Source: Crocinitomicaceae bacterium (GTDB lineage: Bacteria; Bacteroidota; Bacteroidia; Flavobacteriales_D; Crocinitomicaceae). Taken from it: a stretch of DNA of 5,188 bases. Position 1 is the first letter of the stretch, and each line of letters begins with the position of its first letter. A model generated the notes under the pieces. The model saw nothing but the letters and a program-made list of their open reading frames with translations, made no database searches and was not told the origin of the DNA. This document shows, piece by piece, positions 1 to 5,188 of the stretch. The stretch is taken from NCBI GenBank assembly GCA_030830385.1, contig JAURNA010000162.1, positions 1-5,188 on the forward strand. Reading direction: 5' to 3'. A program made the translations under genes and the position numbers.

Positions 1-615
1 CGATCCTTCAACCAAAAGTATCTTCATATCCGAAAAGTTGATTTCAGGATAATCGCGTGGAAGAATGTACCTCCGCATTTCGGCCAACGTTCCGGCTAAT
101 TCCACGCCCGTTGGTCCTCCACCTGCAACAACAAATGTGAGCCAGGCTTCACGGGACTCTGGTGATTTGGTTAACGCTTCTTCAAACCGCTCCAGGATCA
201 CGTTTCTCAGGTGCAGCGACTCATTGATGCTCTTCATGGGGAGTGCATAACGTTTGATGTTGTGCTTCCCGAAAAAATTATTCCCGGCACCCGTTGCAAT
301 GATGAGATGATCATATTCGAACGATCCTTTTGATGTAAAAATGAATTTATTTGCTGCATCCACCTGATAAACCTCAGCCAGACGAAACCGAATTGCACTT
401 CTCTGGAAAATCTTTCGAAAAGGGAAGATAATTGAGCTTGGTTCTAAACCGGATGTTGCCACCTGATAGAAAAGTGGCTGAAACTGGTGAAAATTGTGTT
501 TGTCGATAACGAGGACATCAAAGCCCGACCGCCTCAGTTTCCGTGCGATTTTTAATCCACCGAAACCTCCTCCTATGATCACGACGCGCTCCTTGCGATT
601 TTTGGAAATACCCAC
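1..615 (-). CDS. ndh: Type II NADH:quinone oxidoreductase (NDH-2), N-terminal part, cut by left edge
   Basis: The 205 visible residues are the first half of a two-dinucleotide-fold flavoprotein. Residues 11-20 (VVIIGGGFGG) form the FAD-binding GxGxxG turn, with Asp38 ending the second strand. HQFQPLFYQVATSGLEPSS (43-61) is the segment characteristic of NDH-2. IATGAGNNFFG (106-116) is the ATG motif of the family, and VVAGGGPTGVELAG (162-175) is the second GxGxxG, expected to bind NADH. The family oxidises NADH at the cytoplasmic membrane face and reduces quinone without pumping protons. The C-terminal half, with the membrane-binding helices and second part of the NADH domain, lies off the window (family usually about 400-450 aa). 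The start is GTG at 615: an in-frame TGA lies only seven codons upstream and no in-frame ATG lies between, so GTG is chosen by elimination. A weak AGG sits 8 nt before it. The gene follows hutU on the same strand after 93 bases. Family assignment is firm; exclusion of a related ferredoxin-type reductase rests on the QPLFYQVATSGL segment. Confidence 0.93.
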   Translation of the reverse strand, partial: MGISKNRKERVVIIGGGFGGLKIARKLRRSGFDVLVIDKHNFHQFQPLFYQVATSGLEPSSIIFPFRKIFQRSAIRFRLAEVYQVDAANKFIFTSKGSFEYDHLIIATGAGNNFFGKHNIKRYALPMKSINESLHLRNVILERFEEALTKSPESREAWLTFVVAGGGPTGVELAGTLAEMRRYILPRDYPEINFSDMKILLVEGS

Positions 616-617
616 CT

Positions 618-641
618 TTATAACCTGAATTTTTCAGGCAT
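618..641 (-). CDS. Possible seven-codon leader ORF (MPEKFRL) before ndh
   Basis: An ATG at 641 opens a frame encoding MPEKFRL and stops with TAA at 620-618, two bases before the GTG start of ndh. The ORF runs straight through the 624-638 hairpin, so a translating ribosome would melt it and arrive beside the ndh start. It has no Shine-Dalgarno sequence, which is common in Bacteroidota. It is short enough to be chance; whether it is translated is inference. Confidence 0.2.
   Translation of the reverse strand: MPEKFRL
624..638 (-). repeat. Small hairpin directly upstream of ndh
   Basis: On the minus strand the sequence CCTGAAAAATTCAGG forms a perfect 6-bp stem with a 3-base loop. Its 3' arm contains the only AGG close to the ndh GTG start, so the fold would hide that weak ribosome site. 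No T-run follows, so it is not a normal intrinsic terminator for hutU. The inverted repeat is seen directly; a regulatory role is inference. Confidence 0.4.
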
Positions 642-653
642 AGTTTAGCGTAT

Positions 654-661
654 GAAAGGTA
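654..661 (-). promoter_or_regulatory. Candidate -7 element (TACCTTTC) for ndh
   Basis: The minus strand reads TACCTTTC, one mismatch from the Bacteroidota -7 consensus TAnnTTTG. It would place the transcript start near 647, just before the leader ATG and about 30 bases before the ndh GTG. I see no TTTG-type -33 element at the usual 19-21 base distance, so the call is weak. The hutU upstream region has a near-identical element (TACCTTTG). Confidence 0.22.
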
Positions 662-710
662 CGAAATTCCCTTTAATCCGCCGCCATTTTTTCGCAGAAG
701 AATGTACCTT
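656..710 (-). repeat. 7-bp inverted repeat overlapping the hutU stop
   Basis: AAGGTAC at 656-662 and GTACCTT at 704-710 are perfect inverted copies 41 bases apart. On the minus strand the first arm begins inside the TAA stop of hutU and the second overlaps the candidate ndh -7 element. The long loop makes it a poor terminator; it could be a paired binding site or chance. Confidence 0.22.
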
Positions 711-2706
711 AAAACAAATCGGTAATTACACTGTCGTCAACAATTTCAGGAAGCGTGACTTTCAACGATGGCTCTGCTTCCATTGCTCTCTTGATTGCGA
801 ATATCGCCCCTTCGTTTCTTGCCCAGCTTCTGCGTGTGATTCCGTTGTTTACGTCCCAATGGAGCATCATCTTCAAACGTCGTTCTGCCTCAGCCGAACC
901 ATCGAGAAGCATTCCGAAACCTCCGTTTATCACTTCTCCCCAGCCAACACCGCCACCGTTGTGAATAGACACCCAGGTTGCTCCCCGGAAACTATCACCG
1001 ATTACATTGTGGATTGCCATGTCTGCCGTAAAGCGAGAGCCGTCGTAAATATTGGACGTTTCCCTGTACGGGGAATCTGTTCCCGAAACGTCGTGGTGAT
1101 CTCTCCCCAGGACAACCGGACCAATCTTGCCAGAGGCTATGGCATCGTTGAAAGCTTTGGCGATTTTCATCCGGCCTTCTGCATCGGCATACAAAATCCG
1201 AGCTTGAGACCCAACAACCAGTCTGTTGTCCTGTGCCCCGCGTATCCATTGAATGTTGTCCGCCATTTGCTGCTGAATTTCCTCAGGGCTATTTTGACGA
1301 ATTTCCGACAGCACTGCGCATGCAAGATCATCGGTGTGTTGAAGGTCTTCTGGTTTTCCGGAGGTACATACCCATCGAAAGGGGCCAAATCCATAGTCGA
1401 AACACATCGGGCCCATGATATCCTGCACATACGATGGATACCGGAAATCGATTCCATTTTCAGCCATGATGTCCGCCCCCGCACGAGATGCTTCGAGCAA
1501 GAATGCATTTCCGTAATCGAAGAAGTAGGTTCCCTTTGCCGTGTGTTCATTGATTGCCGCAACGTGACGTCGCAAGGATTCCTGAACTTTCTCCCTGAAG
1601 GTGTCCGGTTCCGAAGCCATCATTTCATTGGACGTTTCGAAGGACATTCCTGCGGGGTAATATCCTCCGGCCCATGGATTGTGTAAGGAAGTCTGATCAG
1701 AGCCCAGATCGATGTGAACATCCTCTTCGTTGAATTTTTCCCAAACATCAACCACATTCCCCAGGTAAGCAATCGAAACTGCCTCTTTTTGCTCCCGGGC
1801 AGATCGAACACGCGCAACTAGCTTGTCGAGGTCTTTGATGATTTCATCGACCCAGCCCTGATCGTGACGAATCTGCGTGATTTTCGGATTTACTTCAGCA
1901 CAAACGGTAATGCATCCTGCGATCGTTCCTGCCTTTGGTTGTGCGCCACTCATTCCTCCCAGTCCGGAAGTTACGAACAACGATCCTGCAGGAGATTTGC
2001 TGATCTTACGAAATCCGTTCAATACGGTAATTGTGGTTCCATGCACGATTCCCTGAGGGCCTATGTACATATAGGAGCCCGCTGTCATCTGACCGTATTG
2101 AGTTACACCCAAAGCATTGAATTTCTCCCAATCGTCGGGTTGAGAATAATTCGGAATCATCATTCCGTTTGTAACGACAACACGCGGCGCATCTTTGTGT
2201 GATGGAAACAAACCAAGCGGATGTCCTGAGTACATAACCAGCGTCTGTTCTTCCGTCATCTCGGCCAGATACCTCATTGTGAGTCTGTACTGAATCCAAT
2301 TCTGGAATACCGCACCGTTTCCTCCGTAGGTGATTAATTCATGTGGATGCTGAGCGACGGCATAATCCAGGTTGTTTTGGATCATCAACATGATTGCCTT
2401 TGCCTGCTCACACTTTCCGGGGTATTCTTCAATCCTGCGTGCGTACATTTTGTATGTCGGACGGTAGCGATACATGTAAATTCGTCCATATGTGTTGAGT
2501 TCTTCGAGAAACTCAGGAGCCAATTGTGTATGCTGTTCTTTCGGAAAATATCGAAGTGCATTGCGCAACGCAAGCTTACGTTCTTCTTCTGTTAGTATCT
2601 GCTTTCGTTTCGGAGCGTGATTGATGCCGTGCTCAGCGACAGGCATTGCCGGGATTGTGATGGGTACACCCTGCACTATCTCTTTGTGAAATTCTTCCGT
2701 TGTCAT
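709..2706 (-). CDS. hutU: Urocanate hydratase (urocanase), long animal-like form
   Basis: This cytoplasmic enzyme adds water to urocanate to give 4-imidazolone-5-propanoate, the second step of histidine degradation, with tightly bound NAD+. Family segments in order are YGGNGAVFQNW (127-137), YGQMTAGSYMYIGPQGIVHG (204-223), the glycine-rich NAD+-site segment TSGLGGMSGAQPKAG (246-260), SDQTSLHNPWAGGYYPAG (336-353), GFGPFRWVCTSG (439-450), GRDHHDVSGTDSPYRET (534-550) and GATWVSIHNGGGVGWGE (575-591). At 665 aa it is about 110 longer than the classic Pseudomonas enzyme (about 557 aa). From memory, its wording (VVGSQARILY, GWGEVINGGFG, NGMMIPNYS) matches vertebrate UROC1 better. The Cys of the bacterial signature (ARICW) is replaced by Leu505. 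The ATG at 2706 is preceded by A-rich sequence without a Shine-Dalgarno, as is normal for the phylum. No other hut gene is adjacent, so it is probably transcribed alone. Function is near certain. Confidence 0.97.
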   Translation of the reverse strand: MTTEEFHKEIVQGVPITIPAMPVAEHGINHAPKRKQILTEEERKLALRNALRYFPKEQHTQLAPEFLEELNTYGRIYMYRYRPTYKMYARRIEEYPGKCEQAKAIMLMIQNNLDYAVAQHPHELITYGGNGAVFQNWIQYRLTMRYLAEMTEEQTLVMYSGHPLGLFPSHKDAPRVVVTNGMMIPNYSQPDDWEKFNALGVTQYGQMTAGSYMYIGPQGIVHGTTITVLNGFRKISKSPAGSLFVTSGLGGMSGAQPKAGTIAGCITVCAEVNPKITQIRHDQGWVDEIIKDLDKLVARVRSAREQKEAVSIAYLGNVVDVWEKFNEEDVHIDLGSDQTSLHNPWAGGYYPAGMSFETSNEMMASEPDTFREKVQESLRRHVAAINEHTAKGTYFFDYGNAFLLEASRAGADIMAENGIDFRYPSYVQDIMGPMCFDYGFGPFRWVCTSGKPEDLQHTDDLACAVLSEIRQNSPEEIQQQMADNIQWIRGAQDNRLVVGSQARILYADAEGRMKIAKAFNDAIASGKIGPVVLGRDHHDVSGTDSPYRETSNIYDGSRFTADMAIHNVIGDSFRGATWVSIHNGGGVGWGEVINGGFGMLLDGSAEAERRLKMMLHWDVNNGITRRSWARNEGAIFAIKRAMEAEPSLKVTLPEIVDDSVITDLF

Positions 2707-2804
2707 GTGTTTTGTGATTTAAGAATGGTCAAAATTGTTGAATCCGCATTGATGGTCTTTCCTACGGATAGCGCACATTTGGGCGGAATGTGATCGTAGA
2801 TAAA

Positions 2805-2812
2805 CACATGTG
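2805..2812. promoter_or_regulatory. CACATGTG palindrome beside the candidate hutU -7 element
   Basis: A perfect 8-bp palindrome lies one base downstream (in the hutU direction) of TACCTTTG, where transcription would begin if that element is real. That location would suit a repressor half-site pair, but eight bases can occur by chance and no second copy is seen nearby. Confidence 0.18.
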
Positions 2813-2813
2813 A

Positions 2814-2821
2814 CAAAGGTA
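2814..2821 (-). promoter_or_regulatory. Candidate -7 element (TACCTTTG) for hutU
   Basis: The minus strand reads TACCTTTG, an exact match to the Bacteroidota -7 consensus TAnnTTTG. Transcription would start near 2807 and give hutU a leader of about 100 bases. No TTTG or TTG lies at the usual 19-21 base spacing upstream, so the -33 element is missing or degenerate. An activator could compensate, which would suit an inducible catabolic gene, but that is inference. Confidence 0.3.
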
Positions 2822-2824
2822 ATT

Positions 2825-2837
2825 GTTTCGTTGAAAC
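2825..2837. repeat. Small inverted repeat GTTTC-GTT-GAAAC upstream of hutU
   Basis: A 5-bp stem with a 3-base loop lies 4 bases upstream of the candidate hutU -7 element. The right arm is part of the first AAACG motif described at 2834. It may be part of an operator or may be chance. Confidence 0.25.
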
Positions 2838-2917
2838 GATCGGTTATTTAGGGTTTTATCCCTGCAAAACGTACCGATAAGCTTTTTTGGATGGCAGGTG
2901 TGATATCGTAAAACGTA
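2834..2917 (+). promoter_or_regulatory. Three AAACG(T/A) motifs at multiples of 11 bases
   Basis: On the plus strand AAACGAT begins at 2834, AAACGTA at 2867 and AAACGTA at 2911. The last two share the longer AAAACGTA (2866-2873 and 2910-2917). The spacings are 33 and 44 bases, both multiples of 11, so the sites would sit on the same face of the helix. They lie just upstream of the candidate hutU promoter element. Short motifs in AT-rich sequence recur by chance, so this is only a candidate operator array. Confidence 0.18.
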
Positions 2918-3029
2918 TCTTCTAACACGATTCATTTTTAGCTTCTTTATTCCAAATCTAACGCTACTCCGCAAACACGAATCTTTCACTGGCACCTGCA
3001 CACGTTCATCACAGTTTGAATATTGCCGG

Positions 3030-3068
3030 GGGAGTGAACAAGACTTCCGAGTTTCACGCTCCCTTTTT
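3030..3068 (+). terminator. Terminator-like hairpin on the plus strand
   Basis: GGGAGTGAAC (3030-3039) can pair with GTTTCACGCTCCC (3051-3063) as a 5-bp GC-rich lower stem and a 4-bp upper stem, with a bulged GC and a bulged T in the 3' arm and an 11-base loop. TTTTT follows at once (3064-3068), the layout of an intrinsic terminator reading rightwards. On the minus strand no T-run follows, so it does not fit as the end of the surface-protein gene. No plus-strand gene is visible upstream, so its purpose is unknown. The same GGAGTGAA (3031-3038) also has an inverted copy TTCACTCC at 3108-3115, an alternative partner. Confidence 0.4.
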
Positions 3069-3221
3069 CATTTTACTGAGCCCTGTACAAGAGGAGATTT
3101 CAAGGGATTCACTCCGGACAATGACCGTTTTTTGCCTGTTGCTTATTGCATGAACCGCAGCGAGTGAGGAAATAACAATCCTTTCGATCACCGTCCCGTC
3201 CATCCAACAACGTTTCCTTTG

Positions 3222-3252
3222 ATACGGCCGATTCCTCGTCTTACGACCGTAT
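3222..3252 (-). repeat. Stem-loop behind the surface-protein gene
   Basis: ATACGGCCG (3222-3230) and CGACCGTAT (3244-3252) pair over 9 positions with a 13-base loop. The single imperfect position is a G-U wobble in minus-strand RNA but a C-A mismatch in plus-strand RNA, which favours a role in the minus transcript. It starts about 50 bases after the stop at 3305 and no T-run follows. It may protect the 3' end of the mRNA or act as a non-canonical terminator; that role is inferred. Confidence 0.4.
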
Positions 3253-3286
3253 TAAAAGTACAGTCATTGAAATCAATCGACTTCCC

Positions 3287-3298
3287 GAAATTAATTTC
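3287..3298. repeat. 12-bp perfect palindrome GAAATTAATTTC
   Basis: A perfect AT-rich palindrome lies 6 bases beyond the stop codon of the surface-protein gene. It has no loop, so it resembles a protein-binding site more than an RNA hairpin. Its AT-rich composition makes chance occurrence plausible. Confidence 0.25.
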
Positions 3299-3304
3299 CT
3301 GTGA

Positions 3305-5188
3305 CTACCTGAGTAAGTTTATGTGTCCTTCCCAGGTGTAGCTCGCATCATTGAGCAGGTCTTTGGCTCTGATAATCCAGTTGTAGATACCTGTCTGTGC
3401 GTTCTCACCTGCATAGGTGCCATCCCATCCCGCTTCGATATCATTTGATTCCCATACGATCTCTCCCCAGCGATTTATGATGAGTAGTTCGAAATCGTAA
3501 ATATCGATTCCTTCTATTTGCACCCTCCAATTCTGATTGAATTGGTCACCATTCGGGGTAAATGCATTCGGGGCATAGATGAGTACTTCAGGGTGTACAA
3601 TCACGTCCCGAACAGTCGTGTCCACACAACCTAATTCTGAGGTCGTAATCAACATTACTTCGTACGATCCTGTTTGCCCATCCGGGAACATCACCCGTGC
3701 ATTCGTTTGTGTTGATTGGGAAGGGTTACCATCCTGGAAGTACCAATGATAGGTATATCCGTTGGAGGAGTAGTTTGTAAAGAGTACGTCTGTGTTGAAC
3801 ATCAGCACCGGACTCGGGGAATATTTAAATTCTGCCGTTGGCTTTGGTTTTACCTGTATCGCATCTTCGAATGTCAAAGAGTCAACACATCCCTGGTGGG
3901 AAGTTACGATCATCTGAATGTCATAAGACCCTGCCATTAGCGTGTTTGTTGCGATTGTATCCTGATTCACAAACTCCATGTTTGGTTCAACGAACCAGTA
4001 ATTGGACTGACTTGCAGGTTCAGTAGTATTGACGATGTGGAATACAGCTGGCTCACATTGCTCAGGGTCTAAGACTTTATATTGAGGAACCGGCAAAGGC
4101 GCTACAAATATTTCAGTAGACATTACCAGTGGTGTACTTTCACAACCATCCGTGACCGTGACCGTATAGGTAGTGGTCGCCGGAGGATTTGCAACAATTT
4201 GATGGTTACCAGGTCCCGTTTGCAATTCACCGGAACTCCAGCTGAAGGTATAAGGCTGACCAATTCCGTCTGTACAATTGGCAAATACATGGGTTGGATA
4301 ACCCGGACAAATCGTATCGAATGGTGAGATCGTTGCGGATAATGGCGGATATAAAGAAACGTTGATTGTTTCTGTTGGTGAAATGCATCCAACTTCATTT
4401 TCAGCATACACTTCATAACTTGAGTCACCCGATGGATTTACGGATTGAATCGAATTCAGGTCTGATGTCATGTTCCAATGGAAAGCGTAGGTTGTTCCTC
4501 CTGTGGACGATGCGGAGATCGTTGCTGTTCCATTCTCACAAATGGTTGTATCGTTGCTGACCGTAACAGTAGGTGTTGTAAATACGGTTATGCTGAATTG
4601 CTCAGGAGTTCCCGTGCAAAATTGCGTAGATGGTGTAACTTCAATATTTGAAATTTCTACCCCCCCGATTGCATTCCCGGGGAAAGAAAGAATATCTCCT
4701 GTTCCATTCGCTGCGAGTCCCGTATTTGTATTGGTATTTGTCCAGGAATACGTTGCTCCGCCAACCACACCGAAGAATAAAACATCCTGTGTATTACTTC
4801 CGTTACATAGCGTTTGATCTGCGATTGAGTTCACTGAAGGCACTTCATTCACTACTACCACTGTTTCGACTGAGTCCACTTCAGAACAACTACTGTCTGT
4901 TAATATCAATTTATACGTTCCAGCCATTGCCGGAGTTGATCCATTGATTACCGGATTTTGAACATTTGAGCTAAACCCATTCGGTCCAGTCCAGTTATAC
5001 ACAAAAGTACCGCTATTAGCAGGTCCAAACAATTCAATTGTCTCTCCCTCACAGTAGGCTCCAGAATTCGATGCAGTCGCACTGATACCACCACTAAAGG
5101 TAATCGTCACGACACCATCACCAACTCCAGTCTGAGCACAACCAAAACCTGCGGGTACGAGGCTTGCGCCACCACCACCTCCTCCTCC
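3305..5188 (-). CDS. Large T9SS-secreted surface protein with Ig/PKD-like repeats, C-terminal part
   Basis: The frame is open to the right edge, giving 627 visible residues; the true start lies outside, and the GTG at 5110 is only an internal codon. Residues 1-34 are glycine-rich (seven Gly, then ASLVPAGFG and GDGVVTITFSGG), like glycine-rich modules in other bacterial surface proteins. About six beta-sandwich modules follow, near 35-114, 115-203, 204-279, 280-365, 366-446 and 447-533. The second resembles Bacteroidota PKD-like repeats (SIADQTLCNG, YSWTNTNTNTGLAANGTG); the last two end in similar GCVD strands. Residues 534-627 are the gliding-motility-associated C-terminal domain (CHU_C/TIGR04131 type): PNAFTPNGD (540-548), INRWGEIVWE, GWDGTYAGE, TGIYNW and a final GHINLLR. 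This domain directs export through the outer membrane by T9SS. Adhesion, matrix or gliding roles are possible, but the ligand cannot be read. The stop is TAG at 3307-3305. No enzyme domain is visible in this part. Confidence 0.92.
   Translation of the reverse strand, partial: GGGGGGGASLVPAGFGCAQTGVGDGVVTITFSGGISATASNSGAYCEGETIELFGPANSGTFVYNWTGPNGFSSNVQNPVINGSTPAMAGTYKLILTDSSCSEVDSVETVVVVNEVPSVNSIADQTLCNGSNTQDVLFFGVVGGATYSWTNTNTNTGLAANGTGDILSFPGNAIGGVEISNIEVTPSTQFCTGTPEQFSITVFTTPTVTVSNDTTICENGTATISASSTGGTTYAFHWNMTSDLNSIQSVNPSGDSSYEVYAENEVGCISPTETINVSLYPPLSATISPFDTICPGYPTHVFANCTDGIGQPYTFSWSSGELQTGPGNHQIVANPPATTTYTVTVTDGCESTPLVMSTEIFVAPLPVPQYKVLDPEQCEPAVFHIVNTTEPASQSNYWFVEPNMEFVNQDTIATNTLMAGSYDIQMIVTSHQGCVDSLTFEDAIQVKPKPTAEFKYSPSPVLMFNTDVLFTNYSSNGYTYHWYFQDGNPSQSTQTNARVMFPDGQTGSYEVMLITTSELGCVDTTVRDVIVHPEVLIYAPNAFTPNGDQFNQNWRVQIEGIDIYDFELLIINRWGEIVWESNDIEAGWDGTYAGENAQTGIYNWIIRAKDLLNDASYTWEGHINLLR

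Larger units (their letters stand above)
2707..3304. other. Intergenic region of about 600 bases without a supported gene
   Basis: No frame here gives a recognisable protein. The longest, 79 codons on the minus strand (3001-2762), is rich in Arg, Lys and Cys with no motif and no family resemblance. I see no tRNA, no CRISPR-like repeats and no transposase remnant. The region holds the small structures listed separately: a palindrome and a stem-loop behind the surface-protein gene, a plus-strand terminator-like hairpin, phased AAACG motifs and a candidate hutU promoter element. Its length is generous for a compact genome, so an unannotated small RNA or a decayed gene is possible. Confidence 0.6.

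Noticed and set aside
652..1686. Open plus-strand frame of 344 codons opposite hutU
   Set aside because: It lies entirely antisense to, or just beyond the end of, a certain urocanase gene. Its protein is rich in Cys, His and Arg with no recognisable motif, which is typical of a codon-bias shadow.
2894..2999. Inverted pair GCAGGTG / CACCTGC
   Set aside because: Only 7 bp with about 92 bases between the arms and no flanking duplication; expected by chance and not evidence of a mobile element.
2762..3001. 79-codon minus-strand ORF in the intergenic region
   Set aside because: No family motif, no signal peptide or membrane segment, a very basic random-looking composition, and it overlaps the candidate hutU promoter element.
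3305..4020. Recent tandem duplication of the last two PKD-like modules (shared GCVD strands)
   Set aside because: The resemblance is limited to short conserved strands; the nucleotide sequences are diverged, so it is family similarity rather than a recent repeat.
4082..4947. Several plus-strand ORFs of 60-104 codons opposite the surface-protein gene
   Set aside because: All are antisense to a clear coding frame with recognisable domains and show no motif of their own.
5108..5110. GTG as the start of the surface-protein gene
   Set aside because: The same frame continues upstream without a stop to the window edge and encodes a glycine-rich sequence that runs smoothly into the next module, so this GTG is an internal valine.

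Overview
The window looks like a piece of a Bacteroidota chromosome. The clearest sign is a secreted protein at the right end whose C-terminus is the gliding-motility-associated, type B sorting domain of the type IX secretion system (T9SS), a system confined to that phylum. The A-rich, Shine-Dalgarno-poor start regions and the TAnnTTTG-like promoter elements agree with this. A flavobacteria-like lineage is my inference; the genus cannot be read from the sequence.

Layout: three genes, all on the minus strand, so transcription runs right to left. (1) 3305-5188 is the C-terminal 627 residues of a large surface protein: a glycine-rich stretch, about six Ig/PKD-like beta-sandwich modules, then the T9SS sorting domain. 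Its start lies beyond the right edge. (2) 2707-3304 is a gap of about 600 bases with no convincing gene. It holds several small structures: a palindrome and a stem-loop behind the surface-protein gene, a terminator-like hairpin pointing along the plus strand, phased AAACG motifs, and a candidate -7 promoter element for the next gene. (3) 709-2706 is a complete urocanate hydratase gene (hutU, 665 aa) of the long, animal-like form. (4) 616-708 is a short gap with a candidate -7 element, a small hairpin and a seven-codon leader ORF. (5) 1-615 is the N-terminal 205 residues of a type II NADH:quinone oxidoreductase (ndh), cut by the left edge.

The genes do not form an obvious pathway. HutU acts in cytoplasmic histidine breakdown, but no hutH, hutI or hutG/hutF neighbour is present. 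Ndh feeds electrons from NADH into the quinone pool at the inner face of the membrane. The surface protein is exported and anchored or released by T9SS. The wide gap before hutU, and the separate candidate elements before hutU and ndh, suggest independent units rather than one operon. I found no CRISPR array, tRNA, rRNA or mobile element. I do not see a clear undescribed system; the best leads are the regulatory-looking structures in the two gaps and the non-canonical active-site segment of the urocanase.
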